Source: Dasypus novemcinctus (lineage: Eukaryota; Chordata; Mammalia; Cingulata; Dasypodidae). Taken from it: a DNA stretch of 64,000 bases. The notes beneath the pieces are model-generated. The model did no database searches. It worked only from the letters and a program-made list of their open reading frames with translations, and had not been told where the DNA came from. The translations under genes were made by a program, and so were the position numbers. The stretch spans positions 26,007,278 to 26,071,277 of the forward strand of contig NC_080689.1 in NCBI RefSeq assembly GCF_030445035.2, in the 5' to 3' direction. Shown here piece after piece: positions 44,226 through 55,958 of this stretch (the first letter of the stretch is position 1; each line of letters starts with the position of its first letter).

Positions 44226-45176
44226 TAAATCTGTTTGAGCAGTTAATTTTTTTAATGAACTTATAAGTCCTATATAGTGCTCCTTCCAGTTTTCCAGACG
44301 AAATAAATATATTTCTAAAAGTGACCACATTAGTTGGGAGAGATAACCCAATAGATCGTTACATCCCCACCCTGCCCTCCTCTTCCCCCTCACCCCACCC
44401 CAGCCCCCCATAGTGGGCCATATTCCATAGCCTCACAGGCGACCTCCTATTAATTTCAGATTTAAGACTCAGTCCCATTAATTCTAAAATTTCAAGTCTC
44501 ATCACCTCACCTTCAACCCATGCAGGCCAGATCTGTCTGTGGCCCGAGCTTAGATTTGGCTTCTCTTTAACCCCCTCTCCCTCCCCTCTGTAGGGACAAC
44601 CCTTTCCCATGGGTGTGTAAAGGTGGGTGTCTCTTTAATTAGTGGGGCGGGGTTGCTTTGGTTGCTGTCCCAGCCTTGTCTGTGAGGCTGGGGAGCAGTC
44701 TGACATGCAGGGCCAGTGAGGGGTCCTCTCCCTCCCTGGCACTCTGCCCCCAACTGAGTTTGGGCCCCTTCCAGTCCATTGACGACATAAGCAGACTGGA
44801 ATGGGTTTCTCCTTTGCCTTCCTCACAGAGAACACCTCAGCTCGCCTACCCTCTGTGGTCCCCTTCGAGGCTGGCGGCCTGCAGGGACCCCTTTTCCTCA
44901 CCCTTCAGGAGCCGGGGATGCATGGAAGCAGTTCTGAGCCCTCTCTGCCAGGCAATTTCCCTTTCCCACCTCTTCCTCCCATCCTCTGGCCCCAGCTCCA
45001 CACCCCAAGGGCAGATCTGAAGTCTAAGGGCCAAGCAAAGGCCTATCTGGGAGGACAATCCCAGACTCCCCTTCTGGCAAGCACCTCTGACTTTTTCTTA
45101 TGAGTCTCTGAGATGCCGCCCCCTCGCGTGGCTTCAGGGACGGGAGGGAATTGCTTCTCTTCTTCATCTCCCTTTT
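44226..45176. other. No gene recognised; C/T-rich and moderately GC-rich
   Basis: Overlapping ORFs of 70-120 codons on both strands (44,550-45,103) without domains. No repeat assigned. Confidence 0.3.
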
Positions 45177-45187
45177 CTTTTTTTTTT

Positions 45188-45591
45188 TTTTTAAGACTTT
45201 TTATTTATTTCTCTTCCCTTCCCCACCCCCAGTTGTCTGCTCGCTGTGTCCATTCACTATGTGTTCTTCTATGTCCGCTTACATTCTTGTCAGCAGCACT
45301 GGGAATCTGTGTCTCTTTTTGTTGCATCATCTTGCTGCATCAGCTCTCTGTGTGTGCGGTGCCACTCCTGGGCAGGCTGTGCTTTTTTCATACTGGGCGG
45401 CTCTCCTTACGGGGTGCACTCCTTGCACGTGGGGCTCCCCTATGCAGTGCATGGCAGGGCACTCCTTGTGCACATCAGCACTGTGCATGGGTCAGCCCAT
45501 CACACGGGTCAGGAGGCCCTGGGTTTAGAACCTTGGATCTCCCATGTGGTCGGCAGACTCCCTATCCGTTGGGCCAAATCTGCTTCCCACC
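45188..45591 (-). mobile_element. DAS-SINE with perfect 11-bp TSD
   Basis: Flanked by 'tctcccttttc' (45177-45187 and 45592-45602). T-rich tail at the left, 'gttgtctgctcgctgtgtcc', 'gcatggcagggcactccttg' (with a small internal deletion before it), head 'cgttgggccaaatctgcttc'. ORFs of 125-188 codons through it are SINE artefacts. Confidence 0.9.
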
Positions 45592-45602
45592 TCTCCCTTT
45601 TC

Positions 45603-45839
45603 AATCCTCCTCTTGTATCAACTGGTGGGAGGCAGCTTGGAGTGGTGGTCATGAGGCCAGTTCCAACTCCCTTCCGTAAGCCTTGTGGGGAGAGGACTGG
45701 CTCCAACTTTGGGGACTTACTGGTGACCCTCTGAATTGAGAGTGTGGGTGACATTGCACCTTTGGTCCTCACCTTTAGACCCCAACTCAAACCCGTGGTG
45801 TCACAGGTGGCCGGAGGAGGGCGAGATCACTTTCAATGA
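45603..45839. other. Unassigned spacer
   Basis: Nothing assigned. Confidence 0.3.
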
Positions 45840-46015
45840 TAGGGACCCATGGAAACCATCTGCATTAGGCCTTGAAGGATAGGCCTGGTCAGGCAATGCA
45901 GAGATTAATAGTGGGCCGAGAAGCAGAAGACGCAGAGGCCATTCTAGATGGGGCCACAGCAAGGGCAAAGGCCCAGAAACCAGAATGTGCAGGACATGTA
46001 AGTCTGTTTAGTGAC
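45840..46015 (-). mobile_element. L2 LINE relic
   Basis: 'ggccttgaaggataggcctg' and 'aagggcaaaggcccagaaac' are in reverse L2 order. Confidence 0.55.
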
Positions 46016-46420
46016 ACCAGATGAGCATGACAGGGGCTGGAACATGCCCAGTGACGCCCAGGATTCTATTTCGCATTGCCTTTGGCTCAGTGTGGGCTCG
46101 GCCTGGCCCTGGTGCTTTGAAGAGGCAGCTGTGCAGCAGTTCTCAGGACCAATGTCTGGGTTAACGCAGGCCGATTAAGCTGAGATCACTGGAGTTCACT
46201 TGTGCTGGCAAGGACCTGTCTCAAATGGCTATTGGCCTTGAAATTGGGGCATGGTAATTTTCTTCTTTGGTGTTAAGACATAAAATTAGCAAAATCCTTC
46301 TATAGCTGATCACATTTTTCTGTGGGCTTCAGGCAGAAGTGCCAGCATTTCTCTGTGCACTGGGATCATTCCCACAGTTCATGCTAGCCTGTTTGGCACA
46401 GTCCAAATGCACTGGGGATC
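46016..46420. other. Unassigned spacer
   Basis: Nothing assigned. Confidence 0.3.
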
Positions 46421-46820
46421 TGTCTTAGTTTGCTGGGGCTGCTATAACAAATACCACAGACTGGCTTAAACATCAGCAATTGATTGTCTCACGGTTTTTG
46501 GAGGCCAGCAGTCTATAATCAGCATTTTGGCAAGGCCGTGCTTCCTCCGAAGTCTGTAATGATCTGGTGGTGATTTGCCAGTAATCCATAACTCAATCTC
46601 TGCCTCCATCACACGACTGTCTGTCTCCTCTATCTCCCACTGGCCAAATGTCCTCTGTCCATAAGAACTCCTGTCATATTAGATTAAGGCCCACTCTGAT
46701 TCAGTTTGGCCTCACCCTCACTAATAACATCCTCAAAGATCCTATTTACCAATGAGTTCACAGCCACAGGAGTGGTTAGAACTTGCACGTGACTTTGTGG
46801 AGGATTCAATCATAATAGCA
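46421..46820 (-). mobile_element. MaLR LTR (MLT1-like)
   Basis: 'tgtcttagtttgctggggct', 'acaaataccacagactggct', 'gtctcacggtttttggaggc', 'attagattaaggcccactct' and 'aaagatcctatttaccaatg' are the reverse complement of an MLT1-type LTR. Confidence 0.8.
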
Positions 46821-46884
46821 TCTGTCTAGCCTGTCCCTGATTCCCCTCAATGCCCAACCCAATCACAAGACTGGAGGCCTACTC

Positions 46885-47065
46885 ACGCCAACAGAAGAGC
46901 CGGAGTTTAGCTCTGACCACTTGCCATGTGACTTTGGACAAGTCCCTTCGTCTCTGAACCTCAAAATCATCATCGGAAACATGAGGGTGAATAATTTCCA
47001 CCATGGCATAGGATCAAATGAGGGAGGTAATGTGTGTGAAAGTGCACTGAAAATGTCAAGTGACA
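46885..47065 (+). mobile_element. MIR SINE
   Basis: 'gccggagtttagctctgacc', 'catgtgactttggacaagtc', 'gtctctgaacctcaaaatca', then 'atcaaatgagggaggtaatg'. Confidence 0.75.
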
Positions 47066-48289
47066 CCCAAATGTAAGAAATAATGATAATGATGTCTAAC
47101 TTAATAAGCTGGATGCAGCATTTCTACTCCTTTCTAGACCCAGAGAGTAAAAGGGCATAAGGAAGCAGAAAGCATTTATGTTCTGGTAGGGGGTGGGGAC
47201 CTGCATTCATGGGACATGATAAATAATACTGCCAGCTTAAAATAAAATCGATGTCACAGAAATGCTGCTTCCAGCCTCCTGATGTTTGGCTCCTCTTTTC
47301 TCTGTTCCAATTCCCTGCTCCTTCCCTCTATTTCTATGGCACCTATTTCTATGGTATCTGGGTACTCAAATAAACACATTAGGTTTAAAACAGAGCCACA
47401 TGTGGGCAGACACAGTCCTCTTCTGAAGCCTTATCTCCCGAAGCAAAGCTTGGAGGAGGAATGACAAGGTGGAATTGACTGCCTGGGTGATAGAATTCCG
47501 AAATTTGATGTAGTGGAAGAGGAGAAGCAAGCACCAACCATTCATCAAATACCCACAGGACGTCAAACTTAATAGCTGCCTGGGGATTTAGGGTAACGAA
47601 TCCTGGTTCTTACCCTCAAGGACTAAAAGCCTCTAAGGCAACAGCAGGCTCCCCAAATATACAACCAGCACAGAGACATTAGATTACAACAGGGCCTGTC
47701 CTTGCCAAAGGTGGCTAGCCACACAGATGAGAGCTCATCTCCAGAAAATTACCAGCTCCAGACAAACTCTGTCTCAAACCGTACGAGGGGCACCTCCAGC
47801 CAACACGTGAGGGCATTCAGTCTGCCGGTGCGTTAAGGACAGCGGAGGATTAGTGGAAGACCTGCAGAAAGGAGCAGACAGAAATAAACCGGGAAGCTTG
47901 TTCTAAATCAAGCAATGAGTCTCGTATCTCATCACGGGAAGCCAGCCTGCTAGAGCCCAGAGTTGCAAAAGTCTTGAATAACATCCAGGGAGAAAGTCAG
48001 TTCCTCAGTTCCCGCCCCATTTCTGCCACTTTACCAGGTAACCTTAGGTGTCATTCATCCCGTCTGATAAATGTGGAGCTACAGATCTGCAGAGTTTGAT
48101 GGAGTTCTAGCACCTTGCCCATATTTTATGAACCACAAATCAGGACATGATTCAGACAAAACATTTTATGCTCTTTCCAAAAGTAAGAATCCTTCTATGG
48201 GGTGTGAAGTGGGCATCCTGGAGTTTTCTGGAGCAGGTGATTATTTATAGACATAGTCACAGGCAAATATTGAAAGTAAGGCTGTTCCA
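47066..48289. other. No gene recognised; possible L2 relic
   Basis: Around 47,540-47,690 'atcaaatacccacaggacgt' and 'ttcttaccctcaaggactaa' resemble a reverse L2. The rest is unassigned. Confidence 0.3.
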
Positions 48290-49970
48290 TTTTGTGTGAT
48301 TTATGTATCTTTTAAAAATAAAAATAATAATAATCAAGAAAAAAAAAAAAGACTCTTCCAGAAGCCCTGTGACAAGGAGTCACAGGAATGAACCACCTTT
48401 CAGTTGGTATGTTCCTTTCCCAAGTACTTCTTTAATATCATGATCCGCAGGACTTTCTTTCATTTCTCTAGGAGAGCTAGTTTTAATATTAGAAAGATTT
48501 TCCTTATATTGGGGCAATAATCTGCTTCCCAATAATGTATTCATTGGTCCCAATTTTGCTCTTTAATCCTACACAGAATAAACATCTTCTCTTCCTCAAA
48601 TATTCCAAATATTTGAAGAGAGGCTGTCCCTTGCATGTCTTCTTTACTCCAGACTAAACTCACTTGGCTCCTTCCACTGTTTCTTGGTTCCCGGGCCTGT
48701 CATCCAGGATGCCTTTTGCCAGCAGTATGCTGCTGGCCACACACCATTCTGGAGGGTTGGACCAGGGTCCTTCTAGGGGAAGCTCGAGGCTCCCTTACTG
48801 CACCCCAGCTGGGGAGGCAGCTGGAACGCGGTCAAGGGTACAGAGTTGGGTAAACATTCTCTCCCACTCTCCTTCTTGTGAGGGTCGCTACCTCTTGGAA
48901 GCAAATGCGTCTGGTCTTGTCAAAAGGATCAGTGCTGCCTCCTGCTTGGGAAGGAGCCCTCCCCTTGCTAACAGGACAAGGTAAGGCCACACCAAGGAGA
49001 CCTGCCAGATCTCTAGGCCTAGAGAAAAATAATGGACTTCTCCTCTCCTCATCCACCAAGCAGTAGACTCAAAAGGTCAGATAAAGGGGGCCAAAGAGGC
49101 TCTTTTGCCTTCCTTGGGCCTGGACTTAGGTTGGAGGGAAAAGGAGTGCATGACGCTCACCCAGGCATGAGGGCTGGCCAAGACTTAGCTATCTCCTTCT
49201 CCCTCCTGCAGAGCAGGGTCCAACAACCAACAAATCGTAAGTATAGTGCGAGGAAATTATGACATCCCTTGCCTGGTTGCTGTGCTGTGACGAATGCAAG
49301 CAACCACTGCCTTAACTTTTTCAACCAGTTTCTCCTTGGTTCGTATTGAAATCAGGGATTACAAGGAAAAATGTTTTCCTAAATAAAACTAAACGTAGGT
49401 TTAACACCAGAAGGAGATCTCAAAGAGAGAAGGGTGACTCTCTAAGGAGCCCTGACTCTACCCTTATGCTTGGAGTTCTCTCACTGCAGCAGGGGCTACA
49501 GCCTGCTGTCACAGCTATAGTCCAGGTGTGGCAATCACCCCTTCCCTCGTCCCACTGATTTCCTCTTGACTCTACTAAACTAAACTAGATTTCCAATATT
49601 GGGGCCTGCTCCAAAGTAGCTAATTTGTCCCCAGAGTTCACAGGCTCTTATCCAATTTACTCACTCTCTGTGAGACGTACACACTTCCCCAAGGGGCTGG
49701 CACAGGTCTTCAGGCCCCCTCCCAGGGTTCCTCATTGCTACATGGAGGGTGCCACCCTCCGGCCCAGTCCCCAATGTCCCTCACTGGCAATCCTGGCCTC
49801 CTCAACCTCTACACAAAGGGAGACCACCCACTCTGCTCAGATCTCAGATTCAGATTTGAGAACTGTCCCTCCTCTTTACTAGATGGACACAGTGAATGGC
49901 CTCAACCCTCAGCTAAGCCACTGGTCTCCTCAGGGAGAGCTGAGGCCTTAACAGGATAACAGCACTCAGC
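48290..49970. other. No gene recognised; A-rich run
   Basis: An A-rich tract with (AAT) units lies at 48,313-48,350. Several 60-106 codon ORFs overlap at 48,635-49,066 on both strands and have no domain. Confidence 0.3.
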
Positions 49971-49981
49971 AGTCAACTAGA

Positions 49982-50390
49982 GGGAAGCGGATTTGGCTCA
50001 ACTGACAGAGCATCCACCTACCACACGGGAGGTCCAGGGTTCAAACCCAGGGCCTCCTGACCAATGTGGTGATCTGGCCCACATGCAGCGCTGATGTACA
50101 AGGAGTGCCATGCCATACAGGGGTGTCCCCTGCGTAGGCGAGCCCCACACGCAAGGAGTGCGCCCCATATGGAGAGCCGCCCTGCATGAAAAAAGCGCAA
50201 CCTGCCCAGGAATGGCACCGCACACACGGAGAGCTGACGCAGCAAGATGACGCAACAAAAAAGAGACACAGATTCCTGGTGCTGCTGAGAAGAATACAAG
50301 ACACAGAAGAACACACAGCAAATGGACACAGAGAGCAGACAACTAGGGGAGGGAAATAAATAAAAAATAAACCCTAAAAAAAAAAAAAGA
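49982..50390 (+). mobile_element. DAS-SINE with perfect 11-bp TSD
   Basis: Flanked by 'agtcaactaga' (49971-49981 and 50391-50401). Head 'gcggatttggctcaactgac' with 'agggttcaaaccc', body 'caaggagtgccatgccatac', 'gagagctgacgcagcaagat', and an A-rich tail. Head and tail differ from the 20-kb and 42-kb copies, so it is a different subfamily (tail resembles the 7.9-kb dimer). Confidence 0.9.
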
Positions 50391-50401
50391 AGTCAACTAG
50401 A

Positions 50402-50639
50402 CCCTTGGGCCACCAGCCTGGGCTCCTCACCAGCCTAAGAAGGCTGATGTGAGGAAAACCAAAGATTATGGAAGATTTCCAGCCTTAGGACCCTTTCTGG
50501 AAAGAGGTGAGGCTATAGAGACTATATATCACACCTGCAGCCATAAACGCATGGATTTTAAGTACTTAGAAATGGGAACGAGCTCCTTTTAAAAGTCTTT
50601 AGATAAAGCTCTCCTTTCGCCATTTATTCGTAATTCCCA
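50402..50639. other. Unassigned spacer
   Basis: Nothing assigned. Confidence 0.3.
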
Positions 50640-51090
50640 CTCCCTCAAAGCGGCAGGCAGGTGAGGCCTGCCCCTGGGCTGGAAGCCAGGCGCGGTCGGG
50701 AGACCCGGGGCCCAGCCCCGCGGCGCTGGAGGGCGCCCTCTCCCGAACCGGGCCCCCGCGCCCCCTTGCTACGCCCACTCCGCGGGAGCGGACCCCTCCG
50801 CCCCGGGCTGGCGAGCGCGAGCACGCGGGACAGCCCCTCGGCTGGGACTCGGCGGAGGCCAGGCCCGGGCCTGGGAGGCGCTCACTGGCGGGGCCGCCTC
50901 GGGCTCTCCGCAGCCTCGGCCCGCGCCGCGCGCCGCGTCTCCCCCATCCACCCACCCACCCGCCGCGGCCGGGCGACCCCCGCGCTCACCTTTTCGGGAT
51001 CCCGCTCCGGGGCTCCTGGCCACGAGGTGGCGCCACACGACTTCCAGCGCGCGGGTCTGCGGAGCAAAACGGCACAACATGCCCTCCCGG
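50640..51090. promoter_or_regulatory. CpG island, candidate promoter
   Basis: A sharp rise in GC and CpG density begins near 50,640 and ends near 51,090. It includes many CpG pairs such as 'cgcgccgcgcgccgcg' near 50,925, in contrast to the CpG-poor surroundings. It does not match any repeat I recognise. Such islands usually mark promoters of broadly expressed genes, and the direction is probably leftward, given the donor-like site described next. Confidence 0.65.
50990..51080 (-). CDS. Candidate first coding exon (minus strand), gene unknown
   Basis: On the minus strand an ATG at 51,080-51,078 (purine at -3) opens a frame of 30 codons plus one base. It runs to a strong splice-donor consensus: exon ...GAAAAG, intron GTGAGCGCGG starting at 50,989. 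The peptide begins MLCRFAPQTRALEVV and is Arg-rich with only one acidic residue. That would be compatible with a mitochondrial presequence, but this is a weak inference. The start choice is simply the ATG nearest the island's edge. I see no downstream exon I can name. It could equally be a non-coding first exon or chance. Confidence 0.25.
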
Positions 51091-51295
51091 GAGGCTCAGG
51101 GACCGCCACTGGGTGGATAAAATGCTCGGTCGTGGGACCGAGGTGGACAGGCAAGCTCAGCAAAACTGATCAACAGTCTTGAAAACAAATTTTCCACTCC
51201 ATCTACCATCCCCAAATCAACTTAACCAAAAAAAAAACGGTAATACGGGAATTGCTGGTGACAATATCCTAGTACAGGACAGCATGGATACAAGC
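51091..51295. other. Upstream flank of the CpG island
   Basis: No TATA box placed; nothing else recognised. Confidence 0.3.
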
Positions 51296-51490
51296 GGTGG
51301 TGGAGGGTAGTGTTTAAGAAGCCAGTGTGGACTCTGGAGTCGAAATGTCTGAGTTCAAATCCTGTTTAATGACTTTGTGCACATTAACCTCTGTATAACC
51401 GTTTCCTCATCTACCAAATGTGTATCATTTATATAGAACTTGGCTCACGGGGCTGTAGGGAATTAAATGAGTTGATACTGTATTTCTCTA
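51296..51490 (+). mobile_element. MIR SINE
   Basis: 'ggtagtgtttaagaagccag', 'ggactctggagtcgaaatgt', 'tgagttcaaatcctgtttaa', 'taaccgtttcctcatctacc', 'gggaattaaatgagttgata' are in near-complete MIR order. Confidence 0.85.
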
Positions 51491-51599
51491 CTTTTGTAAA
51501 CCTTTGAAAATTCCCATATAAAAAATTCTCTTTATAAAATATTGCTAGCTACCATTCTTGGTGTTTGTTATGTGATACCTACTCTAGCAACCTGTACAA

Positions 51600-51990
51600 A
51601 TTATTGATTTTTAAAATGTTATGTCTTTCACTCAAGCAAGAGAGTCATACAAGTGTTTTGTTGTAATTGTTCTTTCCTTGTTATATGGAAATTTTCAAAT
51701 GTTTACAAAGGTAGAGAAAAGAATACCCATGGATCCATCACTGAGCTTCAATAATTATGAACATATGGCCAATTCTGTCCCACCTATACCCCACATCCCC
51801 CCTCCCCCAATCAACTGGATTATTTTAAGTAAATCCCCGACCTACATTGTTTTGTTCAATATGACTACAGTATGCTTTAAAGCTCAAAATTTATTTAATA
51901 CTGTCTCCACACACCATCTGTTGTTTTCATCAGTCCATAGATTTCTTATGACACTGAAAATCTCTTCCACATCAGCATTTGACACAAATT
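51600..51990 (+). mobile_element. L1-derived fragment
   Basis: 'ttcaaatgtttacaaaggta', 'gatccatcactgagcttcaa', 'taattatgaacatatggcca' and 'actggattattttaagtaaa' are familiar old L1 non-coding phrases. A 123-codon ORF through it is not a gene. Confidence 0.6.
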
Positions 51991-52569
51991 GAAACTGAAT
52001 ATTGAGTCATTTAGGAAACATTTGGTGCAGCAGTTTCTTTGCTGGGAAAGTATTTCCATTTCTCAAGACTGTCACGTTCAGCCGCTGGCCTCCGCCCAGT
52101 GAGAACCTAGAGGGTACCCTTTTTATCCATTCTGACACATCCGAGGCTGAATTACCTCACCAGGGGAAGGAGATTTCTCCTAATTAGTCAGATTCCTGTA
52201 CTCAGAGCATGAGATGGTTCTTTTTAAGAGAGAAACCACTTCTCCAGACACCTGAAAGCTTTAGGATAGACATCCAATATTTCAGGGGTAAACTATTAAC
52301 TGCCTGATGTGTTCCTTACTCAGTGCCAGTGTTGCTTTCACGCTGAAAATTTAACCAAAATTTTTTCCTCAAGGAATTTCAGAACTATGTTAGCATTTTA
52401 AATTATTAACTTATGATGGTAATAAACACACACACCTGCCTAAAGATTAAAAACTAGACAAATAATAAACCGCATGTTTTTAAAATGCAGTACCACTGGC
52501 CATGTCATTGCACACTCCCTGACTGATAGACAATGCCAATTTGGGATATTTTAAGCTTCTTTGGGAGAG
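51991..52569. other. No gene recognised
   Basis: AT-rich; nothing assigned. Confidence 0.3.
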
Positions 52570-52725
52570 GGTTATCTTATTTTCTAATATAATAATAATA
52601 AGACCTACATTTAATTGGTGTGGATAAAGTACTTTCACACACGAGACTGTATTTAATCCTCAAAAGCCTGTGAAGTTGGTATTATGGCGCCCATTTTACA
52701 AAGGACACTAAAACTAAAAAGGAAG
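52570..52725 (-). mobile_element. MIR/L2-class SINE relic
   Basis: 'aagtactttcacacacgaga', 'tttaatcctcaaaagcctgt', 'gcgcccattttacaaaggac' are in reverse MIR order. Confidence 0.6.
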
Positions 52726-53299
52726 GGAGTCCAGGGGATCACCCCTCTCCTCTCCACGCTACTCAAGCTTGTGATTTAATAGGTTCAGTGGATTCTCTCA
52801 CCGAATCAGCAGTGGCATATGAATCTTGCTGCTGTTCTCCCATTGTGCTTAGAAGGTAGGTATCTGTCTTGCTCTCATTCTCAAACGTGTAGTCACGCTG
52901 CATCAAGCAGAGAGACTGGTAGGCCTGTGTACATAATTCCCAATTTCCTCTGTTCTCTTTTAGCAAGCTTAATGACTTATCTAACACAGGTACACTTTGA
53001 CACTAGTGAACCCTTTCTCTGACCATCATTTTCCAGTATCTGGTTAGCATTGTTGGTTCCATGATAATATGTCTCCAATTCCTAAGGCCTCTACACCTTG
53101 GGGATTAGCATCCTTAGTGATCAACACAGTTCAACAGCAGTTGACTCTCCTGAATTCTTCCATCAGGCAATAGCCTTGCAAGTCAGAGACACAAAAGTCC
53201 AGGAGAAGGCAAGTCTTTTAGGGACCAAGAGCCTCCCACAATTGTAGGAGAGTGATCAGTATGTCTGTATTGGCTGATGATCTGAAACCCAGGGAATAA
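52726..53299. other. No gene recognised
   Basis: Nothing assigned. Confidence 0.3.
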
Positions 53300-53565
53300 C
53301 TGCAGAATCCTGTCTGTCCTTTAAAATCCATCTTAAATTCCCTAATCCTTCCAGAAGGATATATTCATCCCTTCCTTTCATTGCTGTGACAATGTGGGTA
53401 CATTTCCTATGCCCTTACATTAAAATAGTTGATACACTTGTCAGCCTCCCTACCAGGTGACAAACTCTGCAATGACAGAGAGCAGCCTATCCACCTTATG
53501 TTCCTCAGTTCCAGTTCCATAGAAAGCAGGTCCCCAGTAAATGATGACTGAATTGATCATTTGAG
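53300..53565 (+). mobile_element. L2 LINE 3' end
   Basis: 'gtcctttaaaatccatctta', 'ccttccagaaggatatattc', 'ggtgacaaactctgcaatga', 'aagcaggtccccagtaaatg' are in L2 3' order. Confidence 0.55.
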
Positions 53566-53899
53566 TCATTGGGGAAGTTGCTAGTACCATGACCTTGCTC
53601 TCTTACATCACCTCACAGCTAACTTACATATTTTGTTTTGTATTTTTAAGACATTCATAAATTATCTGGGGGCTGTTTGTTTGTTAAAACCAATGTCCCA
53701 GATTCAAAGGCTCATTGTAAAGTGAGGGATGTGCTAACCTGGAGGCTCACTGGGCTATGAAACTATATATATAAAATTCAGGAGCTACAAAAGGTAGAAC
53801 TGGTAAGGAAAACGTGGTTGCAAAATGTCGCTCTTGACATCATCACCCATCTTCTCCTCCTTAGGGTCATTTGCCCTCGGACTGAAATGGAATGCCCTG
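53566..53899. other. Unassigned spacer
   Basis: Nothing assigned. Confidence 0.3.
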
Positions 53900-54725
53900 C
53901 CCTGCTCACTCACCTATATGTAATAGATGGACGAAAATAAGAGTTGACCTTGAGAACTCAGTGTTGTCTTTCCCATTTGAGGCAGACCTTTTCGGTCTCA
54001 CTGCAAAGCCCTGGCAACAATCCACACAAGAAAGATGCTATGGCCCATGGACTTGTTTGTTAGAAATTAGCATTCCATTGCTAACTGCTGCGCTCCGAGA
54101 GGATCTGTTTCTCTTTTTGTCCCAACCAGCTAGGTGCTAGGCTGCACTTCTAGAAGTATCTCTAATTTAAGCATTTCTTCCTTCTACCTGTGCCTAAAAG
54201 AGTTAACATGCAAGCCTGATAGCTATCCTTGGAAAGGCCTGCCTACAAATATAGCTTGGCTAGAGTCTGGGAACTTGGACTTTGGGCAGGTTCTCACCAT
54301 TTCCAGAATGGGGAAGAGTGGTTCACTGTGCCTAAACTGTTTGTGCAAACAATGATTTATGTTGATCACCTGCTTTCTTGGAAGTTTAGTGTGTGCTAGG
54401 CAGCGGGTGCATACGTGATAGCCTCCAATTAAAACCCTGGGCAATGGGTCTCTAAAGAGCTTTCCTGGTTGGCAACATTTCAACATGTCATCACAACTCG
54501 TTGCTGGAGGAACTAAGTGTAACTCCACAGGGAGAAGAGCTTGGAAGCTTATGCACGGTTTCCCCCAAGACTGGGTCCCAGGTGTCTTTTCCCTTTGCTG
54601 ATTGTGTTTGTTATCCTTTTGCTATAATAAATCATAGCCATCAGTATAACTATATGCTGAGTCCTGTGAGTCATCCTGGAGAATCATCGAACCTGGGGGT
54701 GGTCTTGGTCCTCCTGACCCCCTGC
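53900..54725 (+). mobile_element. ERVL-type solo LTR
   Basis: The 3' part has 'ctttgctgattgtgtttgtt', 'tccttttgctataataaatc' with a polyadenylation signal (54626-54631), 'gagtcctgtgagtcatcctg' and 'atcatcgaacctgggggtgg', a signature I associate with old ERVL LTRs. Start uncertain; no retroviral genes nearby. Confidence 0.5.
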
Positions 54726-55019
54726 CCTGTCCCACTCAGGCTTGCTGTATAGGATGTGCTGTGGTGCCATGTGGCTATCATTCATGCTCTATGTCCAGCC
54801 AGGCCAAGTGCATTGCTTATGAGGATGTGAGGCAAGTTTGGATAGCCAGCCCAGGGCCCCAGGTAGCTGTCATGTCCTACCATCTCTCAGATCCATTTGT
54901 CCTCTCTCCACTTGGGTCCTTTTGCATACCACTGTCAGGTGTATTTTCCTAAAATGCCCACTCTTCTGAGGCTGCTTCTTTTTCAGGGGTCTACAGTGGT
55001 TGTCCATCGCCTCCCGGAA
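54726..55019. other. Unassigned spacer
   Basis: Nothing assigned. Confidence 0.3.
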
Positions 55020-55230
55020 AGCAAAGAGAATACACATGTGTTGAGCATCTATTACCCCAGGTGTTGGAGTGCTGGGTGATGACACACTATTCAAGCCAGT
55101 GACGTAAGTGATAGTATCTTCATTTCTCAGATGCCAGCTCTGCAGCTCAGAGAGTTTAAGCAACTTCCTCTAGGTCATACACCTTTGAAGCAGTAGAGCT
55201 AGAGCTGGTTCTATAGGTCACATCCTTTCC
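55020..55230 (-). mobile_element. MIR SINE
   Basis: 'tgttgagcatctattacccc', 'tgcagctcagagagtttaag' and 'tcatacacctttgaagcagt' are in reverse MIR order. Confidence 0.6.
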
Positions 55231-55953
55231 TCTCATCAGGTACCTGTGGGGAGGAATAGATTGGTAAGGCATACTAGAATTTAAATATTTCCTCACTGGC
55301 AGCCGCCTCACCACCAAGTGCTCACCGTCCAGTACTTTCCAAAGAACTACACTGCCACAGTCAGCTCATTCTTTTAAAGGCGCTCACACAACTTGCTCAT
55401 TCAGGCAATGGATATGTACTTGTCTACTGTCAAGTACTCAAAGCAAATATGAAAATGACTTCCTCGAAATTACTGGGAAAGTAAATGACAGGGTGAAGAC
55501 TCAGAGGTTCCTGCCTTCAATTTCACTACAACCATCCACCTCAGCGCCTGCCTCTTGTCAGTGCCATCCAGCCCCAGACTACTAGGAATGCAGCTGGAGT
55601 TGAAGGAAGTTGGGCTTACTACTTGATGCAATAAGGCAGATCACACACCCTCAATAAGATTATAAAATTTGGGCTGTGTTACATGACTCTGGGGAGGGTT
55701 CAAGGAAGTGGGGCTTTGCTGTGGGCTGATATTGTCAGGAGAACTTCTCATCTAGAAAGCAGGAGGGACAAAGCAACCCTACAGCATAAACAATAAAGAA
55801 GTAGCAGTTACTCATATTCTCAAGACGGAGGAATGTTTAGTTTTCTGTTTAGACAATGTTCCTTATTTCTCTGTCCAGACTCAAATAGAGCATGGTCTTG
55901 TTTTTGTCTTGCTCCATCACAGTCAGTGGCCTTGTCTGATGTTGGTGGTTGAT
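55231..55953. other. No gene recognised
   Basis: Nothing assigned. Confidence 0.3.
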
Positions 55954-55958
55954 GAGGT

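Noticed and set aside
45113..45734. Cys/Ser-rich ORFs of 125-188 codons; also those at 20.2, 26.7, 42.2-42.7 and 50.0-50.3 kb
   Set aside because: All are translations of DAS-SINE sequence, with the same 'GFEPRTSHVVDG'-type peptide recurring in each copy.
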